From the NCBI RefSeq assembly GCF_017304635.1, contig NZ_JAFKMA010000001.1:1302001-1366000 (forward strand): a DNA stretch of 64,000 bases, given 5' to 3'. Shown here piece by piece: positions 1 through 8,892 of the stretch; the first letter of the stretch is position 1; the number at the start of each line of letters is the position of its first letter. The translations under genes and the position numbers were made by a program. The DNA comes from Sphingomonas sp. Its GTDB lineage: Bacteria > Pseudomonadota > Alphaproteobacteria > Sphingomonadales > Sphingomonadaceae. The notes below the pieces were generated by a model that worked only from the letters and a program-made list of their open reading frames with translations, had not been told where the DNA came from and made no database searches.

Positions 1-96
1 GCATTTCTGGCCCTCTCGTGCCCGGTTGTCGGGAGAGTTATGGGCGATTTTGCGGGGTTAGTCGCGGGCAAGTGATCTGCTCAATCACGCTTCGTT

Positions 97-167
97 GTTC
101 CTGCGAAAGCAGAACCCCAGAGCCACTAACGCGGCGCCGGCAACCCCGGACTCCTGCTTTCGCAGAA
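97..167. repeat. Intergenic inverted-repeat element, CTGCGAAAGCAG family
   Basis: CTGCGAAAGCAG (101-112) and CTGCTTTCGCAG (154-165) form an inverted pair about 40 bases apart. The same arms occur at 48378-48452 and 63438-63515. It lies in the 195-base spacer beyond the putA stop codon. No gene was seen in bases 1-195. Confidence 0.6.
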
Positions 168-195
168 ATCCGGGAGGATGAACGAGGCACCTTTT

Positions 196-3100
196 CTACC
201 CGATCATCATCAAACTCGCATTGCCGCCCGCCGCCGTCGTGTTGATCGAGGTCGACACTTCCTCGAGCAGCCAGTCGCATTGATACGCCAGCGGCTGGTC
301 AGGCGCGGCGGCGTGGACAGAGACGATCGGGCCGGGCAGCGCCGCGACCTCGGCGGCGACTTCGGTGACGTGGGTGGCATCGCCCTCAACCAGCGCCGCC
401 GCATAGGGCTCGCGCGTGTCGGCGGCGAACACCGCCGCGACGGTGCGCGGCAGGCCGGTCGGCAACCCCATGCCCGCGACCGTGCCGCGATTGCCCGTCG
501 CCAGCACCGCCGCCATCTGTTCGACCAGCCCCTCGCGCGTCGCCGGGCGCAACAGGATGCGGCCGCGCGGATGCAGCGCGTAGAGGTTGCGCTCGCCGAC
601 CGGCCCCGGCAGCGCGAGATCGACGCCGAGCGCCGATGCGTCGCCATAACGCCGCGCGACCGCCGCCCCGGCGCGGTCGCCGCCCGCATCAAGCCAATCG
701 GCGAAGTCGTGGAGCGGCGAATCGAGATGCTCGGCGCGCGCCGCGAACACCGGCGCCTGGGCGACCAGCCGGCCGAGATAGAGCGGCCCGCCCGCCTTCG
801 GCCCGGTTCCCGACAGGCCGCGCCCGCCGAACGGCTGCACGCCGACGATCGCGCCGATGACGTTACGATTGACGTAAAGGTTGCCGGCTTTCACTCGCGA
901 CGTGACGTGCGCGATCGTCTCGTCGAGCCGCGTGTGCAACCCGAACGTCAGGCCATAGCCGGTCGCGTTGATCGCATCGATCAGCGCGCCGAGCCGCTCG
1001 CGCCGATAGCGCACGACGTGGAGGACCGGGCCGAACACCTCGCGCTTCAATTCGGCTATGTCGGCGATCTCGATGATCGTCGGCGCGACGAAGGTGCCGT
1101 TGACCGCTTCGGCCGGCAGCGCCTGCTGCTCGATCCGCGCGCCGGCCTTGCGTATCGCGGCGACGTGCCGCTCGATATTTTCCTTCGCCTCGGCAGTGAT
1201 GACCGGGCCGATATCGACCTTCAGCGCGTCGGTGCGGCCGATCCGCAACTCCTTCAGCGCGCCCTTCAGCATCGCCAGCGTACGGTCGGCGACGTCCTCC
1301 TGCAGGCACAGCACGCGCAACGCCGAGCAGCGCTGACCGGCGCTGTCGAACGCGGAGACCAGCACGTCGGCGACTACCTGTTCGGCGAGCGCGGAGCTGT
1401 CGACGATCATCGCGTTCTGGCCGCCGGTCTCGGCGATCAGCGGGATCGGGCGGCCGGCGGGCGACAGCCGCGTCGCGAGCTGGCGCTGGATCAGCCGCGC
1501 GACCTCGGTCGAGCCGGTGAACATGACGCCGGCGGTCGCGGGCGCCGCGACCAAAGCCGCGCCGATCGCGCCGTCGCCGGGGACGAGTTGCAGCGCGTCG
1601 GCCGGGACGCCGGCGGCGTGGAGCAGGCGCACCGCCTCGGCGGCGATCAGCGGGGTTTCCTCGGCCGGCTTGGCGAGCACCGGATTGCCGGCAACCAGCG
1701 CCGCGGCAACCTGGCCGGTGAAGATCGCGAGCGGGAAGTTCCACGGGCTGATGCAGACGACGGGACCGAGCGGTTGCTGGTTCGCACCGAACGTGCCGCG
1801 CGCCTGCGCCGCGTAATAGCGCAGGAAGTCGATCGCCTCGCGCACTTCGGCGATCGCGTTGGGCAGCGACTTGCCCGCTTCGCGCATCACCAGTCCGAGC
1901 AGGATCGGCATCCGCGCCTGCATCGCATCGGCCGCGCGGTCGAGCATCGCGGCGCGCTCGACGACGGGGACGCCGGCCCAGCTCGCGGTGGCGGCGGTCG
2001 CGACGGCAGCGCTCGCTTGATCGGGCGAGACCTCGACGACCGTACCGACCACGTCGCGATGATCGGCGGGGTTGAGCACCGGGCGCTCGGTCCCCGCCCC
2101 GTCGCTCGCCGCCGCGCGCCAGTCGATCGCCGCACTCTCGCGCAACGCCGCGCTCAGCGCCGCCAGCGCGGTCTCGTCGCTCAGGTCGATCCCGGCAGAG
2201 TTGCGGCGGTCGGGGTAGAGGTCGGCGGGCAGCGCGATCAAATCGTGGCGCGCCCCGGGATGCGGCATCGCGCGGACCAGCTCGACCGGATCGGCGATCA
2301 TCTCGTCGATCGACACCGTCGGATCGGCGATACGGTTGACGAACGAGCTGTTCGCGCCGTTCTCCAGCAAGCGCCGCACGAGGTATGCGAGCAACGTCTC
2401 GTGCGTGCCGACCGGCGCGTAGATGCGGCACGGCCGGTCGAGCTTGTCCTTGCCGACAACCTGTTCGTACAGCGGCTCGCCCATGCCGTGCAGGCACTGG
2501 AACTCGTACTGGCCGACCGCGAAATCGGGCCCGGCGAGCTGGTAGATCGTCGCCAGCGTCTGCGCGTTATGTGTCGCGAATTGCGGGAACACCGCGTCGG
2601 GCGCCGCCAGCAGCTTGCGCGCGCAGGCGATGTACGCGACGTCGGTATGAACCTTGCGCGTGTAGACTGGGAAGTCGGCGAGGCCGTCGACCTGCGCGCG
2701 CTTGATCTCGGCATCCCAATAGGCGCCCTTGACCAACCGCACCATGATCCGCCGGCCGCTCCGCCGTGCGAGCTCGATGATCCAGTCGATCACGAACGGG
2801 CACCGCTTGCCATAGCCCTGCACCACGAAGCCGAGCCCGTTCCAGTCGGCCAGCTCGGTATCGAGCGCCAGGCTTTCGAGCAGATCGAGCGACAGTTCGA
2901 GCCGGTCGGCCTCCTCCGCGTCGATGTTGAAGCCAATGTCATAGCCCTTCGCGAGCAGCGCCAGCTTGCGCACGCGGGGCAGCAATTCGCCCATCACGCG
3001 GTCGGCCTGGGCCCGGACATAACGCGGGTGGAGCGCCGACAACTTGATCGAGATGCCCGGCCCTTCGTACACGCCGCGTCCGCCAGACGCCTTGCCGATC

Positions 3101-3804
3101 GCATGGATCGCGGTCTCGTAATCGGCGTAATAGCGGTCGGCGTCGGCCATCGTCGTCGCCGCCTCGCCCAGCATGTCGTAGCTGTAGCGGAAGCCCTTCG
3201 CCTCCAGCGCCCGAGCACGCTTCAGCGCTTCGGCGATCGTCTCGCCGGTCACGAACTGCTCGCCCATCATCCGCATCGCGAAATCGACGCCGCGGCGGAT
3301 CACCGGCTCGCCCGCCCGCGCGACCAGCCGCGCCAACGCCGCGCCCAGCCCGCGATCATCGACGCTGCCGACCAGCTTGCCGGTCACCACCAGGCCCCAG
3401 GTCGCCGCATTGACGAACAGCGACTTGCCCCCGCCGAGATGCGAGCCCCAGTCGCCGTCGGCGATCTTGTCGCGGATCAGCGCGTCGCGGGTCGCATCGT
3501 CGGGGATGCGCAGCAACGCCTCCGCCAGGCACATCAGCGCGACGCCTTCCTCGCTCGACAGCGCATATTCCTGGACGAGGCCCTCGACCCCGCTGCCCTT
3601 GTGATTGGCGCGAAGCGTGGTGACGAGCTGGCGCGCGATGTCGCGGACGGCGGCTCTGGTCGCATCGTCCAGTGTGGCGGCGTCGAGCAACGGCGCGAGC
3701 GCTTCGGCTTCATCGCGGCGATAGGCGGCGGTGATCGCTTGGCGCAGCGGCGATGGCTGGCGGATCGGCGGGGCGAAGGCGGCGAACGGGGGCTGGTCGG
3801 TCAT
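196..3804 (-). CDS. putA: Bifunctional proline dehydrogenase / L-glutamate gamma-semialdehyde dehydrogenase PutA
   Basis: 1202-residue PutA, which oxidises proline to glutamate in two steps: FAD-dependent proline dehydrogenase, then NAD-dependent P5C dehydrogenase. The dehydrogenase barrel lies at roughly residues 170-470 and ends in the conserved [16 protein letters not shown] stretch. The aldehyde dehydrogenase half follows at about 550-990, with [22 protein letters not shown] and the catalytic Cys at about residue 826 in GQRCSA. A C-terminal extension of about 200 residues follows, as in long type-B PutA proteins. There is no N-terminal ribbon-helix-helix domain, so it should not act as its own repressor. 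The divergent Lrp-type gene starting 98 bp away is the probable regulator. Confidence 0.97.
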   Translation of the reverse strand: MTDQPPFAAFAPPIRQPSPLRQAITAAYRRDEAEALAPLLDAATLDDATRAAVRDIARQLVTTLRANHKGSGVEGLVQEYALSSEEGVALMCLAEALLRIPDDATRDALIRDKIADGDWGSHLGGGKSLFVNAATWGLVVTGKLVGSVDDRGLGAALARLVARAGEPVIRRGVDFAMRMMGEQFVTGETIAEALKRARALEAKGFRYSYDMLGEAATTMADADRYYADYETAIHAIGKASGGRGVYEGPGISIKLSALHPRYVRAQADRVMGELLPRVRKLALLAKGYDIGFNIDAEEADRLELSLDLLESLALDTELADWNGLGFVVQGYGKRCPFVIDWIIELARRSGRRIMVRLVKGAYWDAEIKRAQVDGLADFPVYTRKVHTDVAYIACARKLLAAPDAVFPQFATHNAQTLATIYQLAGPDFAVGQYEFQCLHGMGEPLYEQVVGKDKLDRPCRIYAPVGTHETLLAYLVRRLLENGANSSFVNRIADPTVSIDEMIADPVELVRAMPHPGARHDLIALPADLYPDRRNSAGIDLSDETALAALSAALRESAAIDWRAAASDGAGTERPVLNPADHRDVVGTVVEVSPDQASAAVATAATASWAGVPVVERAAMLDRAADAMQARMPILLGLVMREAGKSLPNAIAEVREAIDFLRYYAAQARGTFGANQQPLGPVVCISPWNFPLAIFTGQVAAALVAGNPVLAKPAEETPLIAAEAVRLLHAAGVPADALQLVPGDGAIGAALVAAPATAGVMFTGSTEVARLIQRQLATRLSPAGRPIPLIAETGGQNAMIVDSSALAEQVVADVLVSAFDSAGQRCSALRVLCLQEDVADRTLAMLKGALKELRIGRTDALKVDIGPVITAEAKENIERHVAAIRKAGARIEQQALPAEAVNGTFVAPTIIEIADIAELKREVFGPVLHVVRYRRERLGALIDAINATGYGLTFGLHTRLDETIAHVTSRVKAGNLYVNRNVIGAIVGVQPFGGRGLSGTGPKAGGPLYLGRLVAQAPVFAARAEHLDSPLHDFADWLDAGGDRAGAAVARRYGDASALGVDLALPGPVGERNLYALHPRGRILLRPATREGLVEQMAAVLATGNRGTVAGMGLPTGLPRTVAAVFAADTREPYAAALVEGDATHVTEVAAEVAALPGPIVSVHAAAPDQPLAYQCDWLLEEVSTSINTTAAGGNASLMMIG

Positions 3805-3902
3805 GCCGCGAATATAGTGCGGACGCGGTTGACGATCCGACCTTTATTTTAGCTGTCGGTGGACGATATGACGCGGACAGGCGAATTGTCAGGACATCTA
3901 TT

Positions 3903-4367
3903 GTGGAAAATGCACAATCCGAAGTCGCATTGGATTCATTCGACCGCAAGATCCTCGCTGAACTCGCGATCGATGGCCGGATCAGCGTGACCGACCTCGC
4001 ACGCAAGGTCGGGCTGTCGAAGACGCCGTGTCACGTCCGGCTGCGGCGACTGATCGACGCCGGGGTCATCACCGGCTTTCGCGCGACGATCGATCCGGCG
4101 AAACTCGGGCTCGATCACGTCGCCTTCGCCGAGGTCAAGCTGACCGACACGCGCGAACAGGCGCTGGCCGAGTTCAACGCGGCGGTGCGGCGTATTCCCG
4201 AGGTCGAGGAATGCCACATGATCGCGAGCAGCTTCGATTATCTGCTCAAGGTGCGCACGCCCGACATTCGCCGCTATCGCACCGTGCTCGGCGAGCGCAT
4301 CTCTAGCCTACCGCACGTCGCCAGCACCTCGACCTTCGTCGCGATGGAGACGGTCAAGGACGGCTGA
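3903..4367 (+). CDS. Lrp/AsnC family regulator, probable activator of putA (PutR-like)
   Basis: 154 residues: an N-terminal winged helix-turn-helix (ALDSFDRKILAEL, ISVTDLARKVGLSKTPCHVR) followed by an AsnC/RAM ligand-binding domain (HVAFAEVKLTD, VEECHMIASSFDYLLKVR). I chose the GTG at 3903 because AGGA at 3891-3894 sits 8 nt upstream and homologues begin close to the LDSFDRKIL stretch; the frame stays open further upstream without a convincing ribosome site. Divergent Lrp-type regulators next to putA activate it in response to proline in several alphaproteobacteria. The role here is inferred from position; the family assignment is firm. Confidence 0.9.
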   Translation: MENAQSEVALDSFDRKILAELAIDGRISVTDLARKVGLSKTPCHVRLRRLIDAGVITGFRATIDPAKLGLDHVAFAEVKLTDTREQALAEFNAAVRRIPEVEECHMIASSFDYLLKVRTPDIRRYRTVLGERISSLPHVASTSTFVAMETVKDG

Positions 4368-4383
4368 CGTCTTCGGTCTCCAT

Positions 4384-4494
4384 CCGCCACCCCGACCTCG
4401 TGCCGGGGTCCACCGATGGGCTTTCCATAGCGCTGGAGGATCGAATGGTTCGCGCGCGGCCTGCCCTCACGCCACCGGCGTAACGGCGTGACGG
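4384..4494. repeat. Degenerate copy of the CACCCCGGCC...GTGACGG intergenic element
   Basis: The left arm CACCCCGACCTCGTGCCGGGG is clear and the right arm is eroded to GGCGTGACGG. The middle (GGAGGATCGA...GCGCGCGGC) matches the middle of the copy at 58829-58935, which shows common descent. It fills the space between the Lrp gene and the protease terminator. Confidence 0.5.
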
Positions 4495-4523
4495 TGCGCG
4501 CCGTCCCTGCCCCCTACCCCACG

Positions 4524-4556
4524 AAAAAGGGCGCGGCATCCATGGATGCCGCGCCC
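4524..4556 (-). terminator. Rho-independent terminator of the trypsin-like protease gene
   Basis: A perfect 28-bp palindrome (4529-4556, GGGCGCGGCATCC and its complement) is followed on the minus strand by TTTTT (4524-4528). It lies 23 bp beyond the stop codon at 4580, so it ends the minus-strand transcript. Confidence 0.85.
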
Positions 4557-4579
4557 CTCTTCATCGATCGATCAGGCGA

Positions 4580-5698
4580 TCAGGCGAACACGACCTTCGC
4601 CGCGCGGCGGCGCAGGCTGTAGCCGACGAAGCCGAAGCCCAGGATCAGCATCGCCCAGGTCGCCGATTCCGGCACCGGGGTGGTCACCGCGACCTTGCCG
4701 GCCAGATACCCGTTGATGAAGTCCTGGTTGTACGCCGTCAGCGTGTTGCCCATGATCTCGCCGACCGACGAGTTGGTGCACTTGCTGAGGTCGGTCGTCT
4801 TGGTCGTCGACCGGCTGCTGTTGTACGGATCGGTCGAGTTGCCGCCGCAATAGCCCTGGAAGATGCCGCCGGTGATGCCGAACGACGTCACCGAGACGAT
4901 CTGGCCGTTGATGAACTCGGGGCCGCCCGAATCGCCCGGCGACGAGCTCGCTTCGTCATTGCCGAAGCCGGTGTTCGACATGCCCAGGTTGCGCCCGAAC
5001 ACGTCGTGCGCCGCAGTGCCGTCGTCGAAGTCGGCGAGCACGACGCCGTGCGTCACGTCGCTGAACAGGTCGTCGCCGTACAGCTCGTACTGGTTGGTGC
5101 CGGTGCGCTTCTGGTAGTCGCTCAGGCTCGAATTGGTGCCGCTCGGGCCGCCGATCGTGCCGGTGCCGACTTCGGTGTACTGCTGCAGCGGGTCGCCGGT
5201 GTAGATGCTGTACGTGTCGTGGCCGGTCGCCGCCGTGCCCAGCGTGAACAGCGCCACGTCATGGCCCGACCCGATGTCGCCGGTGTGATCGGCGGTGTCG
5301 TAGCCCGAATTATAGGCATAGCCGGTCGCCGAATAGACTTCGGTCGCCGAGCCCAGCGACGGCAGGTAGAAGCGGATACGAGCGACCGGATCCGACGTTC
5401 CCGAGCTGGTGAACGGATAGACGCAGTGCGCCGCGGTCAGCACGGTCGTCGCGTTGAGCAGCGACCCGGTGCAGATGTAGCCCGAGTTCGGGCTCTGCGC
5501 GAGCGTGCTCACGGTCTGGATGAACACGGTGCCGACGCCGTTATATTGCGACGTCTGGTGCAGGTTGATCTGCGCGTTCGACGTGTACGTCATGTACTTC
5601 TGCGCGAGATCGCCGATCGCATAGTCGGCCGCCGACGCGCTCTGCGCGCTCAAGGCAACGCCGATCGCCAGCAGACTGCCGGTCAAAATCTTTTTCAT
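4580..5698 (-). CDS. Secreted trypsin-like serine protease with PEPxxWA-CTERM sorting signal
   Basis: 372 residues. An N-terminal signal peptide (MKKILTGSLLAIGVALSAQSASA) precedes an S1-family protease with His91 in LTAAHC, Asp147 in GHDVALF and Ser257 in PGDSGGP, all three catalytic residues in the expected order. The C-terminus (VPESATWAM, hydrophobic helix, RRR) is the PEPxxWA-CTERM signal of sphingomonads, with PES in place of the usual PEP. The start was placed at the ATG at 5698: AAGGGG stands about 9 nt upstream, and in-frame codons further 5' are not followed by a signal peptide. It probably acts outside the cell or at the surface; the substrate is unknown. A CtrA-type box lies about 100 bp upstream. 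Confidence 0.9.
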   Translation of the reverse strand: MKKILTGSLLAIGVALSAQSASAADYAIGDLAQKYMTYTSNAQINLHQTSQYNGVGTVFIQTVSTLAQSPNSGYICTGSLLNATTVLTAAHCVYPFTSSGTSDPVARIRFYLPSLGSATEVYSATGYAYNSGYDTADHTGDIGSGHDVALFTLGTAATGHDTYSIYTGDPLQQYTEVGTGTIGGPSGTNSSLSDYQKRTGTNQYELYGDDLFSDVTHGVVLADFDDGTAAHDVFGRNLGMSNTGFGNDEASSSPGDSGGPEFINGQIVSVTSFGITGGIFQGYCGGNSTDPYNSSRSTTKTTDLSKCTNSSVGEIMGNTLTAYNQDFINGYLAGKVAVTTPVPESATWAMLILGFGFVGYSLRRRAAKVVFA

Positions 5699-5799
5699 TT
5701 TACACATCCCCTTTGTCACGAAACCGAGGCTATTCATGACGTTATTACCCCGGCCCACTGACTTTGCTGCCATCGCCGCGACGAACGCGCAAGCGGATA

Positions 5800-5814
5800 T
5801 TAACTATTTGTTAA
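5800..5814. promoter_or_regulatory. Candidate CtrA-binding site TTAA-N7-TTAA
   Basis: TTAA, seven bases (CTATTTG), TTAA is an exact match to the full CtrA recognition pattern of alphaproteobacteria. It sits between the divergent protease gene (start 5698) and a small plus-strand gene (start 5929), in an AT-rich patch that stands out in this high-GC region. Binding is inferred from the pattern and position only. Confidence 0.5.
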
Positions 5815-5928
5815 GGATTTTTTTGGGACAGATTCGGGACACGTTCGCGGGGCTGGACCGGTGTGACCGACACGATGCTATAACATACCGGAAACGCGGC
5901 GATTCCGCGGGGTTTGAAAGGGTGACGC

Positions 5929-6132
5929 ATGCTCTATCTCGTTCTCGCTGCAGCGGCCGCCGCCGGGCCGCAGACGCATCCGACGCCGGCTGTCAGGCCG
6001 AGCGCCGTCCCATGCCGGGACAAAGACGGCCGATTCTCCCTCCACTGTTTTCCGCGCGGGACGGTGGTGAAGATGGCGGAACCGGCGGCCAAGCCGACAC
6101 CGACCAAGCGCCGGGTGCGATCGAAGAAGTAA
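5929..6132 (+). CDS. Small secreted protein of unknown function
   Basis: 67 codons. AAAGGG (5917-5922) lies 6 nt before the ATG, better than chance. The protein starts with a hydrophobic stretch (MLYLVLAAAAAAG) that could be a short signal peptide, then a Pro-rich part, two cysteines (PCRDKDGRFSLHCF) and a basic Lys/Arg tail (PTKRRVRSKK). It is convergent with the MFS gene, whose stop is 23 bp away. No family recognised. The ribosome site and composition support it, but a spurious ORF cannot be excluded. Confidence 0.5.
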   Translation: MLYLVLAAAAAAGPQTHPTPAVRPSAVPCRDKDGRFSLHCFPRGTVVKMAEPAAKPTPTKRRVRSKK

Positions 6133-6154
6133 CCGACCGACCAAGCGCCGCTGG

Positions 6155-7642
6155 TCAGCGCGTCTCCACCCGCAGCATCGCGATCGCCGCCAGCGCCATG
6201 ACGCCGGCCGCGAAGGCCATCGTCCAGATCGGCTCGGTCGGGAACCATGCCTTCATGATCGAGCCCATCACGGTCGCGACCAGCAGTTGCGGTACCACGA
6301 CAAAGACGTTGAACAATCCCATGTAAACGCCCAGCTTCTTCTGCGGCAGGCTCGATGCCAGGATGGCGTAGGGCATGGCCAGGATCGAGGCCCAGGCGAT
6401 GCCGATGCCGACCTCGCTCGCCAGCAGCCAGTTCGGATCGCGGATCGCGAAAAAGCTGGCATAGCCGACCGCCCCGCACAGCAGCCCGACGACGTGCGTT
6501 CGCACCTGCCCGATCCGCCGCGACAACCACGGCAGCAGCGTCAGCGCCGCGACGGCGGCGACGCCGTTATAGGTCCCGAACATCACGTCGACCCAGTTGG
6601 CGCCCTCCTGGTATCGCGCACTCGCCGGGTCGGTCGCGCCTAACGCATATTGCGCGACCACCGGGGTCGTATTGATCCACATGATGAACAGCGCCGACCA
6701 GCTGAAGAACTGGACCAGCGCCAGCCGTTTCATCAGCGTCGGCATGCCAGAGAAATCGCCGACGATGTGCCCCAGGATCGACGGCGCCGCGCCGCGCTTG
6801 GCGCCCGCGATCGCCACGATACTGGCGATACCGTACGCGATCAGCAGCGCGCCGAGCAGATAGACTTCCTTCTTGAGGCCGAACGCGACGACGGCGGCGA
6901 TCACCACCGCGCCGCCGGCGATCCACGCGGCGCTCGACCCGTAATCGCGCGCGGCGAGCAGGCGGATCGCGTCATGCGCTTCGGCTTCCGCCTCGCCATC
7001 GAATGCGGCCATCTCCGCCGGGCTGTATTCGCGCGTCGTCAGCACGGTCCATGCGACCGAGGCGAACAGGGCGATCCCGCCGAACCAGAAGGCGTAGCGG
7101 ACCGTATCGGGAATCGCGCCCGGCGCCGCGGTGTTGGCGACACCCAGATGCTCGAGCACCTTCGGGAAGATCGACCCGACCACCGCGCCTGCGCCGATGA
7201 ACGCGGTCTGCACCGCGTAGCCCGTCGCGTGCTGGTCCTTGCGCAGCATATCGCCGACGAACGCGCGGAACGGCTCCATCGAGATGTTGAGCGAGGCGTC
7301 GAGCACCCAAAGCATCGCGGCGGCGAACAACAAGGCGGGCGCGAGCGGCATCACCAGCAGCGCCAGCGTCGCCAGGATCGCCCCGGTCAGGAAATACGGC
7401 CGCCGCCGCCCCAGCCGCCCGAGCCACGTGCGGTCGGACATGTGCCCGATGATCGGCTGGACCAGCAGCCCGGTCAGCGGTGCCGCCACCCACAGCGCCG
7501 GCAAGTCGTCGAGGCTCGACCCCAATGTCTGGAAGACACGGCTCATGTTCGCGTTCTGCAACGCGAAACCGATCTGGATTCCGAAGAATCCGAACGAGAT
7601 GTTCCACAGTCCGGCAAAGGACTGGCGCGGCCGTTCGTTCAT
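6155..7642 (-). CDS. MFS sugar transporter, SLC45/MalY-like (probable maltose/maltodextrin permease)
   Basis: 495 residues with about 12 transmembrane helices. The start [20 protein letters not shown] and the loop [19 protein letters not shown] (the DRxxxRxGRRxP pattern between helices 2 and 3) are typical of the SLC45/sucrose-type sugar:proton symporters. The likely role is inner-membrane uptake of the oligosaccharides released by the neighbouring amylase. Start chosen at 7642 with GGGGAG just upstream; the longer in-frame version is Arg-rich and has no support. It is downstream of, and co-directional with, the LacI gene. The same pairing (MalY with MalI) occurs in the Caulobacter maltose locus; substrate specificity here is inferred from context. 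Confidence 0.88.
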   Translation of the reverse strand: MNERPRQSFAGLWNISFGFFGIQIGFALQNANMSRVFQTLGSSLDDLPALWVAAPLTGLLVQPIIGHMSDRTWLGRLGRRRPYFLTGAILATLALLVMPLAPALLFAAAMLWVLDASLNISMEPFRAFVGDMLRKDQHATGYAVQTAFIGAGAVVGSIFPKVLEHLGVANTAAPGAIPDTVRYAFWFGGIALFASVAWTVLTTREYSPAEMAAFDGEAEAEAHDAIRLLAARDYGSSAAWIAGGAVVIAAVVAFGLKKEVYLLGALLIAYGIASIVAIAGAKRGAAPSILGHIVGDFSGMPTLMKRLALVQFFSWSALFIMWINTTPVVAQYALGATDPASARYQEGANWVDVMFGTYNGVAAVAALTLLPWLSRRIGQVRTHVVGLLCGAVGYASFFAIRDPNWLLASEVGIGIAWASILAMPYAILASSLPQKKLGVYMGLFNVFVVVPQLLVATVMGSIMKAWFPTEPIWTMAFAAGVMALAAIAMLRVETR

Positions 7643-7714
7643 CGCTCCCCTCGATCGTTCTCGTCTCGCGCGCGAGGGTGAGCGCGCCGCCGCCATGCGG
7701 TCAACCGGTCCGAT

Positions 7715-8743
7715 TCAGGGACTTGCGGTCGATCCGCGCACGATCAGCCGCGGCGGCAGGATCACCGCCGCGGTCGGCTCGCCGCGGATGCGCGCGAGCA
7801 GGGTATCGACCAGCAACTCTCCGGCGCGGCGATAGTCCTGCGCGATCGTGGTCAGCGGCGGATGCGTCAGGCCGGCGGCGGGCAGATCGTCGAACCCGAC
7901 CACCGCGACGTCGTGCGGCACGCGCTGCCCCGCCCCCTCCAGCGCGCGCATCGCCCCCATCGCGATCATGTCGCTGGCCGCGAACACCGCGTCGAACGCG
8001 ACTCCGCGCGCGAGCAATGCGTTGGCCGCGTCATAACCCGCCGCCTCGGTGGTGATGGCATCGACCTGGAGCGCCGGATCGACCGCGACCCCCGCCTCGC
8101 CCAGCGCCTCGACCAGCCCCTGATAGCGATCCTCGAATTCTGGATAATGGCTCGACGCCTCGCCCAGGAAAGCGATCCGCCGCCGCCCGCCGCCGAGCAG
8201 GTGCCGCCCCGCCTCGTACCCCCCCCGGACGTTGTCGCAGCCGATCGTCGCGCCCGCCGGCCCCTGCCGCACCGATCCCCAGCGCACGAAATGGGTCCCC
8301 TGCGCCTTCAACTGGTCGAGCCGCGAGCGGTAATCCTCATAATCGCCATAGCCGAGCAGGATGATCCCGTCGGCCTTGCGGCTATCCTCGTAATCGACGT
8401 GCCAGTCGTTGGAGAGTTGCTGGAACGAGGTCAGCAGGTCGTAGCCGCGCAGCGCACAGGTCCGCGTAATCGTCCCCAGCATCGCCAGGAAGAACGGATT
8501 GATGAGCGAATCGTCCGGCGTCGGATCCTCGAAGAACAGCAGCGCCAGCGTGTTCGACTGGCCGCGCCGCAGCGCCGACGCGTTCTTGTCGACCGTGTAG
8601 TTGAGTTGCCGCGCGATCGCCTCGATCCGCAACCGCGTCGCTTCGCTGACCGTGCGATCGCCGCGCAGCGCTCGGCTGACGGTCGGCTGCGACACGCCGG
8701 CCAGCGCGGCGATGTCGAAACTGGTCGGCTTTTCCAACGACAT
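7715..8743 (-). CDS. LacI family transcriptional regulator of the maltodextrin locus (MalI-like)
   Basis: 342 residues. The N-terminal HTH ([21 protein letters not shown]) and hinge helix ([10 protein letters not shown]) are canonical; a periplasmic-binding-like effector domain follows (about 65-340) with [21 protein letters not shown] near the end. It is transcribed away from the TonB receptor operon and toward the MFS gene 72 bp downstream, so it probably represses both arms and releases on a maltodextrin-derived sugar. Candidate operators are in the 149-bp divergent spacer. Confidence 0.93.
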   Translation of the reverse strand: MSLEKPTSFDIAALAGVSQPTVSRALRGDRTVSEATRLRIEAIARQLNYTVDKNASALRRGQSNTLALLFFEDPTPDDSLINPFFLAMLGTITRTCALRGYDLLTSFQQLSNDWHVDYEDSRKADGIILLGYGDYEDYRSRLDQLKAQGTHFVRWGSVRQGPAGATIGCDNVRGGYEAGRHLLGGGRRRIAFLGEASSHYPEFEDRYQGLVEALGEAGVAVDPALQVDAITTEAAGYDAANALLARGVAFDAVFAASDMIAMGAMRALEGAGQRVPHDVAVVGFDDLPAAGLTHPPLTTIAQDYRRAGELLVDTLLARIRGEPTAAVILPPRLIVRGSTASP

Positions 8744-8761
8744 GCCGCCCTCCCCAACGAA

Positions 8762-8779
8762 TGTTGCAATCCGGCAACA
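8762..8779. promoter_or_regulatory. Inverted repeat TGTTGC-N6-GCAACA in the LacI/receptor spacer
   Basis: Perfect 6-bp arms around a 6-bp spacer, 19 bp upstream of the LacI start codon. It could be an autoregulatory site; no known operator matches it exactly, so function is a guess. Confidence 0.3.
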
Positions 8780-8788
8780 GCATAAGTC

Positions 8789-8802
8789 TGAATACGTATG
8801 CC
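8789..8802. promoter_or_regulatory. Candidate LacI-type operator TGAATAC/GTATGCC
   Basis: A near-palindrome centred on CG (core ATACGTAT, 8792-8799, perfect; five of seven positions symmetrical overall), the form most LacI-family operators take. It lies about 90 bp upstream of the TonB receptor start, where repression of the operon would be expected. Confidence 0.4.
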
Positions 8803-8892
8803 GTGTGCTTCCCTTTGCCCGCCGTCAATTCCAATCACGATCGAGAATTGCCCGATCCGCGTCAGATGCGATCGGCCGCAGGGGAGGTTTTG

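Noticed and set aside
178-3852. Very long open frame (over 1200 codons) antisense to putA
   Set aside because: High GC with third-position bias keeps the opposite strand open; the product is low-complexity Arg/Ala/Asp-rich with no domain, while putA itself is unmistakable.
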